From the NCBI RefSeq assembly GCF_026625565.1, contig NZ_CP112998.1:746501-810500 (forward strand): a DNA stretch of 64,000 nt, in the 5' to 3' direction. Below are positions 18,220 through 28,500 of the stretch, in pieces; within the stretch, counting starts at the first letter, position 1, and every line of letters starts with the position of its first letter. The notes beneath the pieces were generated by a model. The model was not told the origin of the DNA, ran no database searches, and saw only the letters and a program-made list of their open reading frames with translations. The position numbers and the translations under genes were made by a program. The DNA is from Dyadobacter pollutisoli (lineage in GTDB: Bacteria; Bacteroidota; Bacteroidia; Cytophagales; Spirosomataceae).

Positions 18220-18435
18220 ATGGAAAAGCTTAATCAAAATACAGTATTAATTTGCCAGAAAATGTTGATAAAAATCCTCGATGACCGAATTATCAACATC
18301 GTAGACTCTCAGTGTCAATTAACGGCAAGTTTGTTGGACTCTCCCAGTCATTTCAGCCGGATAGTTCATAATTATTCTGATGATCGCAAAGGGTTTGTGG
18401 TTTGGAAGGATGATTTGGAGGAGAGGCTGGTTTGA
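18220..18435 (+). CDS. Small uncharacterised protein following hipT
   Basis: A 71-codon frame starts 8 bp after the hipT stop. It predicts a mixed polar/hydrophobic soluble peptide (ILDDRIINIVDSQCQLTASL, then HFSRIVHNYSDDRKGFVVWK). No family is recognised. The tight spacing suggests a fourth gene of the hip operon, but the base pattern is also compatible with a spurious frame. A second Met at codon 15 would give a shorter form. Confidence 0.4.
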   Translation: MEKLNQNTVLICQKMLIKILDDRIINIVDSQCQLTASLLDSPSHFSRIVHNYSDDRKGFVVWKDDLEERLV

Positions 18436-18627
18436 TTGCTCTTTTAAAGTTTTATGCTTTTTTCACCTCAGCGAAATCGCCCATTACCACTTAAAGCAAA
18501 AAGTGAGGGGGTTCACCCCTTGGCTGCAAATCCATGAGGCGGTTTAAGGAGCGGCGAGAGCCGGGGGAACGAGTGGCATCCAACATAGCAGCGAATTTTT
18601 TGAAACTAAAATCCAAAGCATTTAAAT

Positions 18628-19791
18628 ATGAAGACATTAAAGTATTTGTTGGTCATTAATTTGCTAGCCGTGAGACTGCTGGCGAGCGGACAAACTCCTG
18701 TTTTTGTTTCGGGAACTGAGGGTTATAAATCATTTCGTATTCCCGCGATCATCAGCGCGCAGAATGGGGAGCTGCTTGCTTTCGCGGAAGGCAGGGTAGG
18801 GGGCAGTGGTGATTTTGGCGATATTGACATTGTCATGAAACGCAGCAAGGACAAGGGCAAGACCTGGTCGAAGATCCAGGTGGTGGCCACTTATGAAAAC
18901 TTGCAGGCCGGCAATCCAGCACCGGTAATGGACCTGACCGATCCGGCTTTTGCGAATGGCCGACTTTTCCTGTTTTTCAATACCGGGAACAACCACGAAG
19001 GTGAAGTAAGGAAAGGAAAAGGGCTGCGTGAAGTCTGGTATAAAACCTCCACCGATGGCGGGCTTACCTGGCAGCAGCCGGTCAATATCACCACCCAGGT
19101 CCATCGGCCGAAACAGCCCCAGACCAATGCAGCTTACAATTTTGAGCAAGACTGGCGAAGTTACGCCAATACGCCCGGGCACGGCATGCAACTATTGGAA
19201 GGCAGATATAAAGGACGCATTTACATTGCCGCCAACCACAGCGCTGGCGAGCCCAAAAGCAAGTTTACGGATTATCAGGCGCATGGATTTTACAGTGACG
19301 ACCATGGAAAAACATTCAAGCTCAGCGAGACGATATCCATCGAAGGTTCCAATGAATCGACTGCCGCGGAAATATCAGGGGGCCGGCTGATGTTCAATTC
19401 GCGCAACCAGAAAGGCGATGTTCGGGCCAGGATCGTGGCCATCAGCTCTGATGGCGGCGCCAGCTGGGATACGACTTACTTCGAGCATAATTTGCCCGAT
19501 CCGGTTTGCGAGGGCAGCATTTTGAGCATTGGCAAAAATAAAGGCAAGAACATGCTCGCATTCAGCAATGCGGCCGACACCAAAAACCGCGACAACCTCA
19601 CGCTACGCATCAGTTTCGACGATGGCAGAACCTGGACCAGACAATACCTGGTCGATCAGAGCAAAAATGGAGAGAAGGATTACACCGCCTACTCAGACCT
19701 TGTCAAGACGGGCAAAAACAACATTGGGATATTGTATGAGCTGGACGGCTATAAATCCATTGTTTTTAAAGAGATTAATTGGAAACGGTAG
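18628..19791 (+). CDS. nanH: Exo-alpha-sialidase (GH33)
   Basis: This 387-residue exported enzyme has a signal peptide (1-21) and the sialidase FRIP motif at 36-39 (Arg37 of the carboxylate-binding triad). Five Asp-box repeats follow at about 73-80, 141-148, 223-230, 273-280 and 329-336 (SKDKGKTW, STDGGLTW, SDDHGKTF, SSDGGASW, SFDDGRTW). This is the six-bladed propeller of GH33. Tyr355 in YTAYSDL is the likely catalytic tyrosine. It releases terminal sialic acids from glycoconjugates in the periplasm or at the surface. No sialic acid uptake genes (nanT, nanA) are adjacent, so the sugar may be handled elsewhere or only removed to expose other glycans. Confidence 0.9.
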   Translation: MKTLKYLLVINLLAVRLLASGQTPVFVSGTEGYKSFRIPAIISAQNGELLAFAEGRVGGSGDFGDIDIVMKRSKDKGKTWSKIQVVATYENLQAGNPAPVMDLTDPAFANGRLFLFFNTGNNHEGEVRKGKGLREVWYKTSTDGGLTWQQPVNITTQVHRPKQPQTNAAYNFEQDWRSYANTPGHGMQLLEGRYKGRIYIAANHSAGEPKSKFTDYQAHGFYSDDHGKTFKLSETISIEGSNESTAAEISGGRLMFNSRNQKGDVRARIVAISSDGGASWDTTYFEHNLPDPVCEGSILSIGKNKGKNMLAFSNAADTKNRDNLTLRISFDDGRTWTRQYLVDQSKNGEKDYTAYSDLVKTGKNNIGILYELDGYKSIVFKEINWKR

Positions 19792-19812
19792 GGCAGTCTT
19801 TTGATCTGCCCT
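19790..19812 (+). terminator. Terminator hairpin after the sialidase gene
   Basis: AGGGCAG (19790-19796) pairs with CTGCCCT (19806-19812) and begins within the sialidase stop codon. Further inverted pairs follow between the convergent genes (GTGGCG 19834-19839 with CGCCAC 19849-19854, GAAACA 19821-19826 with TGTTTC 19871-19876). The two-way structure may serve both genes. Confidence 0.55.
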
Positions 19813-19866
19813 GGGGGATTGAAACAGGTTGTGGTGGCGCACTTGGATCGCCACTGACCCAACACC

Positions 19867-21111
19867 CTATTGTTTCAACATCGGTTGAAATGCCAGTAGG
19901 GTGGCCGACCGCCAGATCCATTCCAAAGGCCCGTAGCGAAAGCGGGACATCCACCAATGGCTCATCAGAAGCTGGAAGATGAAAAATGGGAGGGAGAGCG
20001 ATACGGCCCAGGCGGCACCGATTTCTCCCATTAGCCCCAGGCCGTACCCGTAAAAAACCAGCGTGCCGAACACGGATTGTAAAACATAATTGGTCAACGC
20101 CATTTTGCCTACCGATGCAAGATAGGAAACAATGAAATGCTGCGTGTACCTGTAAAAAAGCAGCGTAAAAGCGGAGAGGTAAAAGAATGTAAATGCAGCA
20201 TTACTGCTATCGACCAGCAGATCGTAGAGGTAATTGTAATCCATCAGAAATGATGGATTTGTGATAACTTTCATTAGTATACGAAGGGAGTACAGTGTCA
20301 CCATTGCTAAACCGCTATACAAGAAGAGTTTTCGAAATAATGGCAGATATTGGGGAATTAACTGAAATAATTGACGGCGTCCGGCATACAGGCCAAACAG
20401 AAAGAAGCCAAAGGTGACAAAGATGTTTCCGCTAAACCGCTGATAGCGTATTTTGACGGCAAGATCATCCAAGTTGACACGCGCAACCTCCCAATAGCTC
20501 CCATGTTTAAATACCTGATAATTAGCTTCAATGCGCTTATTGAATGCTTTTTTTGTCAGCTCACCCTCAGCCTTTGAGAATGCTGTTTCGGTAAGGTGAG
20601 TGTATATATCTTTGATCCGTATAGGCATATTTACAACCAGAAACAGCGCACAAATCAGGATCAGTGAAAATGATGCTTTACGAAAAGGGATCAGGGCAAA
20701 CCCCACCACGGCATAAATAAGAAGAATGTCTCCCCGCCAGTGCAGGTTGTGGATAAAGCCAATCAGCCCAAGAATAATGAGCCGCCACATAAACCTGCGC
20801 AGGAAGACGCGTTCGGGTAATTTGGAACGCGTCACCATCAGGGCGAAGCTCAGCCCGAACAGGAAGGAAAATAAAGTGTAAAATTTTCCGCTGATCAAGC
20901 CATAAACGACTGATTTGGTAAAAGTATGAATAGCGTTGGCATGGTTGATTTGCTCCACCCAGTCGGGCACCGTGCCTCCATCGAACCAGCTTTTAGCATG
21001 GATGAGCAGAATTCCAAACAAGGCAAAACCTCGAAGTCCGTCAACTACCTGAATGCGGGCGGATTTCCCCGTGATTCTCTGGCTATCGGACAGCTCTTTA
21101 TCGGAAACCAT
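19867..21111 (-). CDS. DUF418 family integral membrane protein
   Basis: This 414-residue polytopic protein has about ten membrane segments. The N-terminus (VVDGLRGFALFGILLIHAKS) resembles the acyltransferase-3-like start found in this family. The C-terminal half matches DUF418 (SVGKMALTNYVLQSVFGTLV, then a terminal SRFRYGPLEWIWRSAT). B. subtilis YeiB-type homologues are of unknown biochemical role, and transport or acyl transfer has been suggested. It is transcribed toward the sialidase and is probably monocistronic. Confidence 0.85.
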   Translation of the reverse strand: MVSDKELSDSQRITGKSARIQVVDGLRGFALFGILLIHAKSWFDGGTVPDWVEQINHANAIHTFTKSVVYGLISGKFYTLFSFLFGLSFALMVTRSKLPERVFLRRFMWRLIILGLIGFIHNLHWRGDILLIYAVVGFALIPFRKASFSLILICALFLVVNMPIRIKDIYTHLTETAFSKAEGELTKKAFNKRIEANYQVFKHGSYWEVARVNLDDLAVKIRYQRFSGNIFVTFGFFLFGLYAGRRQLFQLIPQYLPLFRKLFLYSGLAMVTLYSLRILMKVITNPSFLMDYNYLYDLLVDSSNAAFTFFYLSAFTLLFYRYTQHFIVSYLASVGKMALTNYVLQSVFGTLVFYGYGLGLMGEIGAAWAVSLSLPFFIFQLLMSHWWMSRFRYGPLEWIWRSATLLAFQPMLKQ

Positions 21112-21344
21112 AAACTAAAACCGTTAAGTGAAGGGGGAGGGGGACGAATGCAGCCAATCCAAGTGTTTACCAGCTGCTTTTGAAACTTATGAATAATTCT
21201 GCTACCAAACCAGAATTAGTTCAGTAAATACTGTTTTAGCTAAGGCATTTCTTAAAGTTTGTGGGCGGCGATCGTTGATGTTTATATGATTGAGGGTGAA
21301 GATGTTCCATTATTATGCGTGGGCAATGTATCTGGAAGCCCAAA

Positions 21345-22214
21345 CTAGTGCTGGCTTTTCTTTAATTGCTTGCTAGTTTGCCGTGAATGATCATGGCTCC
21401 ATCCCGGTGGACCGAAGACGTAGCCGATTGCTGATTTCAGGTCAGGCGCTTTTGAAATATCACGCAAGATGGCGCGCCATTCATGAAAGGCGATCTGTAA
21501 GAGATTGTGACTTTCCAGGTTTTGAGTAATGCCATAGTGCGGCCGGCCTTCTTCTTCCTTGAAAGTACCAAACATCCGGTCCCAGATGATCAGAATCCCT
21601 GCGTGGTTTCGATCCAGATACTTGATATCCGAGCCATGATGAACGCGATGATGGGAGGGCGTATTGAATATAAACTCTAAAAAGGCAGGCAGCTTGCCAA
21701 CCGCTTCCGTATGGATCCAGAATTGATAGATCAGGCTGGCTGTCTGCATGATGAAAACATCGACGGGGTCAAATCCGATGAACGGCATCCACAGGTAGAA
21801 GACAAATGCGCCGCTGATATTGCCCGTCCAGGTCTGCCTGAGGGCCGTGCCCAGATTGTAATACTGTGAAGAATGATGCACTACATGGGAAGCCCAGAAA
21901 TATCGGACCATGTGGCTTGTCCTGTGAAACCAGTAGTAGCTAAAATCATCCGCAAAGAAAATAGCTACCCAGTACCACCAGGCACCTGGGTTCATGTCAA
22001 AAAGCCTGACCTGATACACCAGCACCAGGGCCCCGAAAACGACGGCTTTGGAAACCAGTCCGGTGATGACATTGCCTATCCCCATCGAAAGACTGCTGAC
22101 TGTATCCCGCGTGTTATAATGGTGCTCATGTTTTTTCAGATACCTGAAATACAGTATCTCCACTACCAGTGAGAGCGCAAAAACCGGGATAGCATAATAA
22201 ATGATGTCTTTCAT
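21345..22214 (-). CDS. Sterol desaturase / fatty acid hydroxylase family membrane enzyme
   Basis: This protein of about 289 residues has four or more membrane segments and the eight-histidine diiron pattern of PF04116: HRTSH, HVVHHSSQYYN and HRVHHGSD. Such enzymes hydroxylate or desaturate lipids at a membrane diiron centre with O2. Bacterial members act on sphingolipids, hopanoids, ether lipids or carotenoids, and the substrate here is open. The ATG at 22214 gives the usual start (MKDIIYYAIPVFALSL), while another ATG at 22232 adds six residues. It is divergent from the following lipoprotein gene. Confidence 0.88.
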   Translation of the reverse strand: MKDIIYYAIPVFALSLVVEILYFRYLKKHEHHYNTRDTVSSLSMGIGNVITGLVSKAVVFGALVLVYQVRLFDMNPGAWWYWVAIFFADDFSYYWFHRTSHMVRYFWASHVVHHSSQYYNLGTALRQTWTGNISGAFVFYLWMPFIGFDPVDVFIMQTASLIYQFWIHTEAVGKLPAFLEFIFNTPSHHRVHHGSDIKYLDRNHAGILIIWDRMFGTFKEEEGRPHYGITQNLESHNLLQIAFHEWRAILRDISKAPDLKSAIGYVFGPPGWSHDHSRQTSKQLKKSQH

Positions 22215-22411
22215 GGAAGTAGCAAAGGGCATTTAAAGCCAACTTGCTGTAAAGTTAGAATTTGTTGGATAATTTCCTGCTACCAGTGGATGGAGATCCC
22301 AAGGTTAAATATGCATTTCGTCGATCAAACGCGGTGTTCGTCGCTGGTTGCCATTGGGCACTTCCAAGTTTGGAAACGAATCCCTAACCTTGCCCCGTCA
22401 ATTAAAAAGCC

Positions 22412-23089
22412 ATGAAAAAAATCTTAACTGCTACCGTTTTGCTCCTGGTGCTGCTGCTCAACGGATGTAAACCTGGTTCTGACAAAGACCCTTCATTTCA
22501 ATTTGAAAAAGGATTTGGAAGCTCAAAAGAGCTCCCGGTTGGTTCACCTTTTAGCTGGCCCGCCGGGCTGCACATAGTGGGGCCGCTGATCACCGAGGAC
22601 GAATGCTTCTACGAGGCCAAGCGCAAGCGCCGGCTTTTCGGTCATGGTGCGCAAGTGCAGATTTGCATGAACCTCTATAACGAAACGCAGACGCCAATTC
22701 GCCTGCATTTACCGCCCGGTCTGATGTTTGTCTCAAAAAGCCTGGACGTGCAGAATGGCTTGCTGATCAGCGGCGTGACGATTGAGGTGCCTGCCCAGGA
22801 GCAATTTTACGCAAATCTTTATATGATTTGTGTCAATACCAACCGCGCCTCTCCCGGTCATGATGAGTACGAAAAACAAGCCATCATCACAGACCATCCT
22901 GCGTTAAGAGAGTTGATCAAGCTGCTTGAAAACAAAAAATGCAACTTCGAAGATTATGGAAGTATTTACCTTGAACCGACCGCTTCACAAATCACTTATC
23001 AGATCAACGCTGCGGTCCACAACCTGATTTATGGAAAACCGGTGAAAGACCAGGTGATGGCCGAACTCCGTGCGATCCCTGAAAGATGA
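22412..23089 (+). CDS. Lipoprotein of unknown function
   Basis: This 225-residue protein has lipoprotein signal MKKILTATVLLLVLLLNGC (Cys19). The mature part contains a beta-rich section (QVQICMNLYNETQTPIRLHL) and a helical C-terminus (ALRELIKLLENKKCNFEDYG). I recognise no family. Four or five further cysteines could form periplasmic disulfides. It precedes the CBM-like secreted protein by 155 bp on the same strand, but the gap argues for separate transcription. Confidence 0.72.
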   Translation: MKKILTATVLLLVLLLNGCKPGSDKDPSFQFEKGFGSSKELPVGSPFSWPAGLHIVGPLITEDECFYEAKRKRRLFGHGAQVQICMNLYNETQTPIRLHLPPGLMFVSKSLDVQNGLLISGVTIEVPAQEQFYANLYMICVNTNRASPGHDEYEKQAIITDHPALRELIKLLENKKCNFEDYGSIYLEPTASQITYQINAAVHNLIYGKPVKDQVMAELRAIPER

Positions 23090-23244
23090 AGTTGTGACCA
23101 GCATACAACAAATTTTCATGCATGCCGCAACGGTTTTCATTCCAAATGGTGTCCTGAGAAATATAGACAATCCAAGTTTGAATTGCCTTTTCCAGTGATT
23201 CGTTGGTCTGTCCCGTTTCATCACTTACATTTTCTCAGCATGTT

Positions 23245-25371
23245 ATGAAAACTTGTACGCTTCTTATTTGCTTGCTGCTCTCAACGACTGCCTCCTATGC
23301 TGCTGCCCAGTCAGGCGGCTATATTTCAGCGCCATTTACCGTATGCCTGGAAGCTGAAAATGCCAACAGCGATGCGCCCATTTCTCCTGATCCGAATGCC
23401 TCCGGCGGCTTGACACGCGGCACCCGGGATTCGGGCGATTACTTTGTTCAGTACCAGACCGACGTTCCCACTACCGGGAAGTACCTGGTGACTATCCGCT
23501 ATTATGCAGAGCAAAATGCGCAGGTAAGTGTTTCGGTAAACGGCGGAACCCCGACCCAGCTTGAACTTCCGGCTTCGCATTCCTGGAACATTGTATGGAA
23601 GGAACATACCTTCGAGGTTGATCTGCCGAAAGGTAACAACTGGATCCGTATCAAAGAGCTCGCAGGGTCTGATGTCAGGCAGGATAAAGCCTGCTGGACC
23701 GAAAACGGTCCAAGCGACCCGGAGGAGGAAACACCCGTCGATTGTAACTACGTGGTCGGATCGATCGTAAGTGATCTGTATCCATCGTGCGGGCAGGGAA
23801 TTGCGGTCAGTGCCGATTGTGGCGGGAACTGCGCCGGCCTCACATACAAATGGAGTGGTCCGGGAGTGGATGCCTCAGGAGCTTCTATCAGCTTTTATGC
23901 ACCTTCTGAAAATGGTACATTCACCTATACCAGGACCAGTTCGAAACCAGGTTGTGCCGATCAAACCAGCGATTTCAAATTGACTATCACTGATTGCGGC
24001 CAGGGACCATTCCAGATATGCCTGGAAGCCGAAGACGCTGGCGGAACAGGGCCCGTGACCGAGGACCCCAATGCATCGGGCGGTAAGACAAGAGGCGCAC
24101 AGGACAGGGATGACTACACCGTATATTATGTAGTGCACGATGTGCAGACCGAGGGCCCGCACGCAGTTACATTCCGGTATTATGCCCCAGCAAATACAGC
24201 GGTTGAAGTCAAAATCAATGACGAGATCCAGCCGCACAAAATAGAGCTTCCGGCCTCGAATTCATGGAATATAGTTTGGAAAGAATATACCGTCCTTTTT
24301 ACGCTCAAAAAAGGGCTCAATGTCATCTTTGTGAAAGGGTTGCCTGGATACAGTCCGGTTCGGCATGATAAAATATGCATCGAGCAGATGCCCGGCATTC
24401 CTCCTGGCTGCGATTTTGCGGTTACGGCCCAGGCCTCTACATCGACTCCCCAATGCGGCGCCCAGGTTACCCTGTCGGCCAATTGCACAGGGCCCGATTG
24501 TGCGGGTATCTTCTACAACTGGACAGGTGCCAATGGTTTTGCACGTTATACACAGAATATTGATGTTACTGCGCCGTCTGTCAATGGATCGGACGGCTAC
24601 AATGTTGCCGCCGGGAAAGATGGATGCGCTTACAAAAATGCCTTTGTTGGCTTCACCGTAACCAACTGTCCGCCTGTCGACGAGCCGTTCAGTGCCTGCA
24701 TTGAAGCGGAGCAATCGGCCAGTAACGGGCCAGGGTCGGATGATCCCAATGCCTCGAACGGTCAGACCCGCGGAGCGCAAAATAACTATAATTATTTTGT
24801 AGACTACCAGGTGAAGGGAATAACGAAAGCAGGCTTTTTCCCGGTGACGCTGCGCTACTATGCGGCGTCCAATGCGCAGGTTAGCGTATCGGTAAATGGT
24901 ACCGTGGTGATCCCTACCTTGAACCTGGCTTCTACACACAGCTGGAACATTGTTGCGCGGGAGGAAACATTCTACATCACATTGTTTGAAAACATGAACA
25001 CCATCCGTATTGAGGGCCTGCCCGGTGCGGCAATTCGTCAGGATAAGATTTGCATCGGGCCTGACCAAAATGTTTATACCAGAATGGCAGCGCCGGGTGC
25101 TTTGGAAATGCAAAGCGATACCCCTTCGCTGCAAGCTTTTCCTAACCCCGCCCACGGCGAATTCAAAGCCGTATTCCAGTTGCCGGTCGGCGTCCTGGGC
25201 ACCCTGCGCATCACTGATACGCAGGGCCGGGTGTGGCATGAACGCGTGGTGAAAGGAAAGGGTGCAAACCAGGAGCGCATTGCCCTCCCCGGCGCGCCAG
25301 AGGGCATTTATCTGCTGCAAGTGAAAAAACCAGATTCGGTAGAGATAAAGAAAATCCTGCTCACGCGTTAA
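23245..25371 (+). CDS. Secreted protein with three CBM6/35-like units and T9SS sorting domain
   Basis: This 708-residue protein has a signal peptide (1-24) and three repeats starting at residues 34, 259 and 485, a period of about 225. Each opens with a C(L/I)EAE motif and DPNAS-G-TRG, then a jelly-roll with VTIRYYAEQNAQVSVSVNG and SWNIVWKE. This is the pattern of CBM6/CBM35 carbohydrate-binding modules. The first two units are followed by a Cys-rich PKD/Ig-like domain. A T9SS domain (FPNPAHGEFKA to the end) closes the chain. There is no catalytic domain, so it is probably a surface or soluble glycan-binding adhesin or scaffold. The frame is open from 23203, but the ATG at 23245 starts the signal peptide. 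Confidence 0.85.
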   Translation: MKTCTLLICLLLSTTASYAAAQSGGYISAPFTVCLEAENANSDAPISPDPNASGGLTRGTRDSGDYFVQYQTDVPTTGKYLVTIRYYAEQNAQVSVSVNGGTPTQLELPASHSWNIVWKEHTFEVDLPKGNNWIRIKELAGSDVRQDKACWTENGPSDPEEETPVDCNYVVGSIVSDLYPSCGQGIAVSADCGGNCAGLTYKWSGPGVDASGASISFYAPSENGTFTYTRTSSKPGCADQTSDFKLTITDCGQGPFQICLEAEDAGGTGPVTEDPNASGGKTRGAQDRDDYTVYYVVHDVQTEGPHAVTFRYYAPANTAVEVKINDEIQPHKIELPASNSWNIVWKEYTVLFTLKKGLNVIFVKGLPGYSPVRHDKICIEQMPGIPPGCDFAVTAQASTSTPQCGAQVTLSANCTGPDCAGIFYNWTGANGFARYTQNIDVTAPSVNGSDGYNVAAGKDGCAYKNAFVGFTVTNCPPVDEPFSACIEAEQSASNGPGSDDPNASNGQTRGAQNNYNYFVDYQVKGITKAGFFPVTLRYYAASNAQVSVSVNGTVVIPTLNLASTHSWNIVAREETFYITLFENMNTIRIEGLPGAAIRQDKICIGPDQNVYTRMAAPGALEMQSDTPSLQAFPNPAHGEFKAVFQLPVGVLGTLRITDTQGRVWHERVVKGKGANQERIALPGAPEGIYLLQVKKPDSVEIKKILLTR

Positions 25372-25377
25372 ATAAGA

Positions 25378-25413
25378 AAAAGCGGTTGCGCGTCTGGTCG
25401 TGCAACTGCTTTT
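25378..25413 (+). terminator. Factor-independent terminator
   Basis: AAAAGCGGTTGC (25378-25389) pairs, with one G-A mismatch, with GCAACTGCTTTT (25402-25413). A T-rich tail follows 7 bp after the CBM protein stop. Confidence 0.75.
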
Positions 25414-25535
25414 TGATTTTCATTTGCTTTCGGCTCAGATCGTTCCAAGCGTTGACATACCCGCAACTATTATTGCAGTTACCACCATAGGTATGATTGC
25501 GTAAGGCCGCTCTTTTTAGAGAGTAATTTAAAACT

Positions 25536-28500
25536 ATGCGTTGTTCATTCTTTGCCGGCTGGATAACTGTCGTGCTAATTTTAGGATCGCCATTGCTGGC
25601 TTGCGGACAAACCACGGCCGTGCTGACCGGCTATGTGACGGATGCGGCCACGGGCAAACCCATGCCATTTGCTCACGTATACGTAAATGGATCAACGCGG
25701 GGCGCTGTCACGGGCGAGAATGGCTACTATACATTGGCTGGTGTGCCACTCGGTACGGTCGAGATAGCCGCTTCTTTTGTGGGCTATCAGCCTGCTACCC
25801 AAAAAATCCGGTTTGAAAATGCCTCCCCACAGAAAGCTAATTTTCAGCTGAAAGCAAGTGAACAAATGCTGGACGCTGTGGTCATACGGGGTAATCCGAG
25901 AAGCTGGGAGCGACATTTGCGTCTGTTTAAAAAGCAACTATTCGGCGAGCCATTTGGCGGACAGTGCCTGCTGGTAAACAGCGAAGTACTCAATTTTAAA
26001 GAAGACAAAGGTCATCTGTATGCGAGGGCCAATGAGCCGTTGGTTATCGATAATCAGGCGCTGGGCTACCGGCTGATTTATGATCTGCAGCATTTCGATC
26101 TTAACCCGTCCGGAAAGGTTTTTTCTGCGGGTACTGCCCGTTTTGAAAAGCTAAAACCCGACAGCGAACGGCAGGCCAACCGGTTTCGCAGTAACCAGCT
26201 GACGGCCTACAAAGGATCTATCCGGCATTTAATGGCCAGCCTGATTGATAACACCTTCGAGCAGGCAGGCTTTATGGTTTATCAGGAAGATGCCAGCAAA
26301 CCGATTTCTGTCGAACGCCGGATCGTTACACTTGCCGCAGCGGTTAACGAGTACAAACGCCTGGTGCCAATTCAGATTTCTCAATTGATTCAGCCCGGCA
26401 GGTTAGCGACCGAACGACGACTGGTTTCGCCCATGAAACTGATTATATTCTATACAAACGCATCCTCGGGTTTCTCACCTTATCCTGATGCCCGTTACGC
26501 TTATACGGAAATGAAACTGCCCAGCGGCCAGATGCAGATGACCGTCGATGGGGTTATTACGATGCCCGAAGGTATGGAAGCCGAAGGCTCGATGGGCAAT
26601 GACCGGCTATCGACGATGTTGCCTGCCGATTGGCAAGCCGAAGATCATGAGAAGGAGCTATTTACAAACGGCCCGCTGGCCACACAGGGCAAACTTGCGC
26701 CCGCTGATTCCAGTTTGATGCGTATCACTGCGGCCTTCAACGCACGGTTCAAGTCGCTTGCACCTACGCTGTTTGTGCACATCGATAAACCCTTTTATGC
26801 GACCGGGGACCGGCTCTGGATGAGTATGTACTTACTCGACGCGGCAAGTCACCAGCGGGCGGAAGGCGAAACGGCCATGCATGTGGACTTGCTAACCTCA
26901 GCAGGGAAACTGGTGCAGCACCAGTGGGTACGCCTCGTCGACGGGCGCGGACAAGGCAATTTTCGCCTGTCTGACACCCTCACAGCGGGAACCTATCGCC
27001 TGCGGGCCTACACTGATGAAGATGATGCCCAGCCAGGTCCGGCTTTCGAGCGGTCTGTGGCTATTTATAATCTGCTCGCGAAAGACTTGGTAATGCGTAA
27101 CGATTCTGTTGCCCAGCAACCAGACATTCAGATTTTGCCGGAAGGTGGTCGCTGGATCTGGGGATTGCCGGCTCGTATGGGCATAAAAATTCTCCGACCC
27201 AATGGTCTCGGCTTGTCCATTTCGGGACGTATTGTCGATGATTTGGGAGCGGAAGTGATTCGTTTCAAGACCAATGGGCAGGGAATGACCAGCGTGCCGA
27301 TGCAGCCCAAAGCGCCGCGGACTTACTACGCGGAGCTAACCCATAACAGCCAGCCGCAACACATTCCTTTACCCAAACCCGAAACCGAAGGGCTGTTGCT
27401 TTCGGCCGATGCGATCAGCGATACAACCCGTATGACATTGACCATCATGAGCACCAACCGGGCCGGTATGGACTCGGCCTACATTTTGATTCAGCAACGT
27501 GGCCGCATTGTCGATCAGCGAAAAGTTTTTTTGCAAAACGGGGTGGCCAAGATAAGTTTACCCATGCTGAGCTGGCTGCCGGGCCTTGCGCAAATTACGC
27601 TCTACGATGCCAGCCGCAGGCCGCAAGCCGAGCGAATGGTGTTCGTGCCGGAATTCGTTGCACCGGTACGTGTGGCGCTGGGATTCAATAAAACAAAGTA
27701 TCAGCCCCGCGAACAGGTGATCCTGAGCGTCAATGTGGGCGATAACGGATCACCTGCGTCAGCGGCTTTATCGGCCTCGGTCACCGATGTCAGTAAAGTA
27801 GCCGGTGACACTGCCGAGGCTACCTTGCCGACACACCTATTGCTTACCGGAGAGCTTCGGGGGCACATCGAAAATCCCAATCAATACGTAATGGATCACA
27901 CTGCCCAAACCCGTCAGGCGCTGGACGAGCTGCTGCTGACGCAGGGCTGGCGACGGGTTAGCGGCACACGGGAAGCTGATTCGCTTGGTGGGGTATCTCT
28001 GAGCGGCCGCATTTTGAATGCGAAAAATCAACCCATACCCGGCGCGCAAATTGTCGTGGCCTCGACAAAACCGGGGCAATCGTTCGTGAAATCGGCTAAT
28101 GCTGACCATCAGGGGCGCTTTCGGCTAGGGGGAATGGCCATTGCCGATACGGTACAGTTAATGGTTCAACTCGCTGATGACCGGAAAAGAAATATTGCTG
28201 TCAAAGAAGCCTTTCTGGTTCAGGAAGGGCCGGGTAAACTATGGGAGTCTGATAAAACAAGTGTTGCGCCAAACTGGCCAGCATTGCAGGCTCAAATGGA
28301 GGCTGCCCGGATCAGGCAAGAGGCAAGCCCCGATTTGTACCGTGATAAAGCAGCTAAACTGCTAAACGAGGTAACTGTTCGAGCGCAGAAGTACAATGAA
28401 AGGCCTGATGATATTCAAATGCGGAGTCTTCACAATGAAGCCGATGCCACAATTATTTTCGATGAGAAATCACCAAATTACCCAAATCTGTATGAAATGA

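Noticed and set aside
24262..25320. 352-codon open frame on the minus strand
   Set aside because: It lies wholly antisense to the CBM-like T9SS protein, whose frame has a signal peptide, repeats and a sorting domain. The antisense translation has no recognisable domain.
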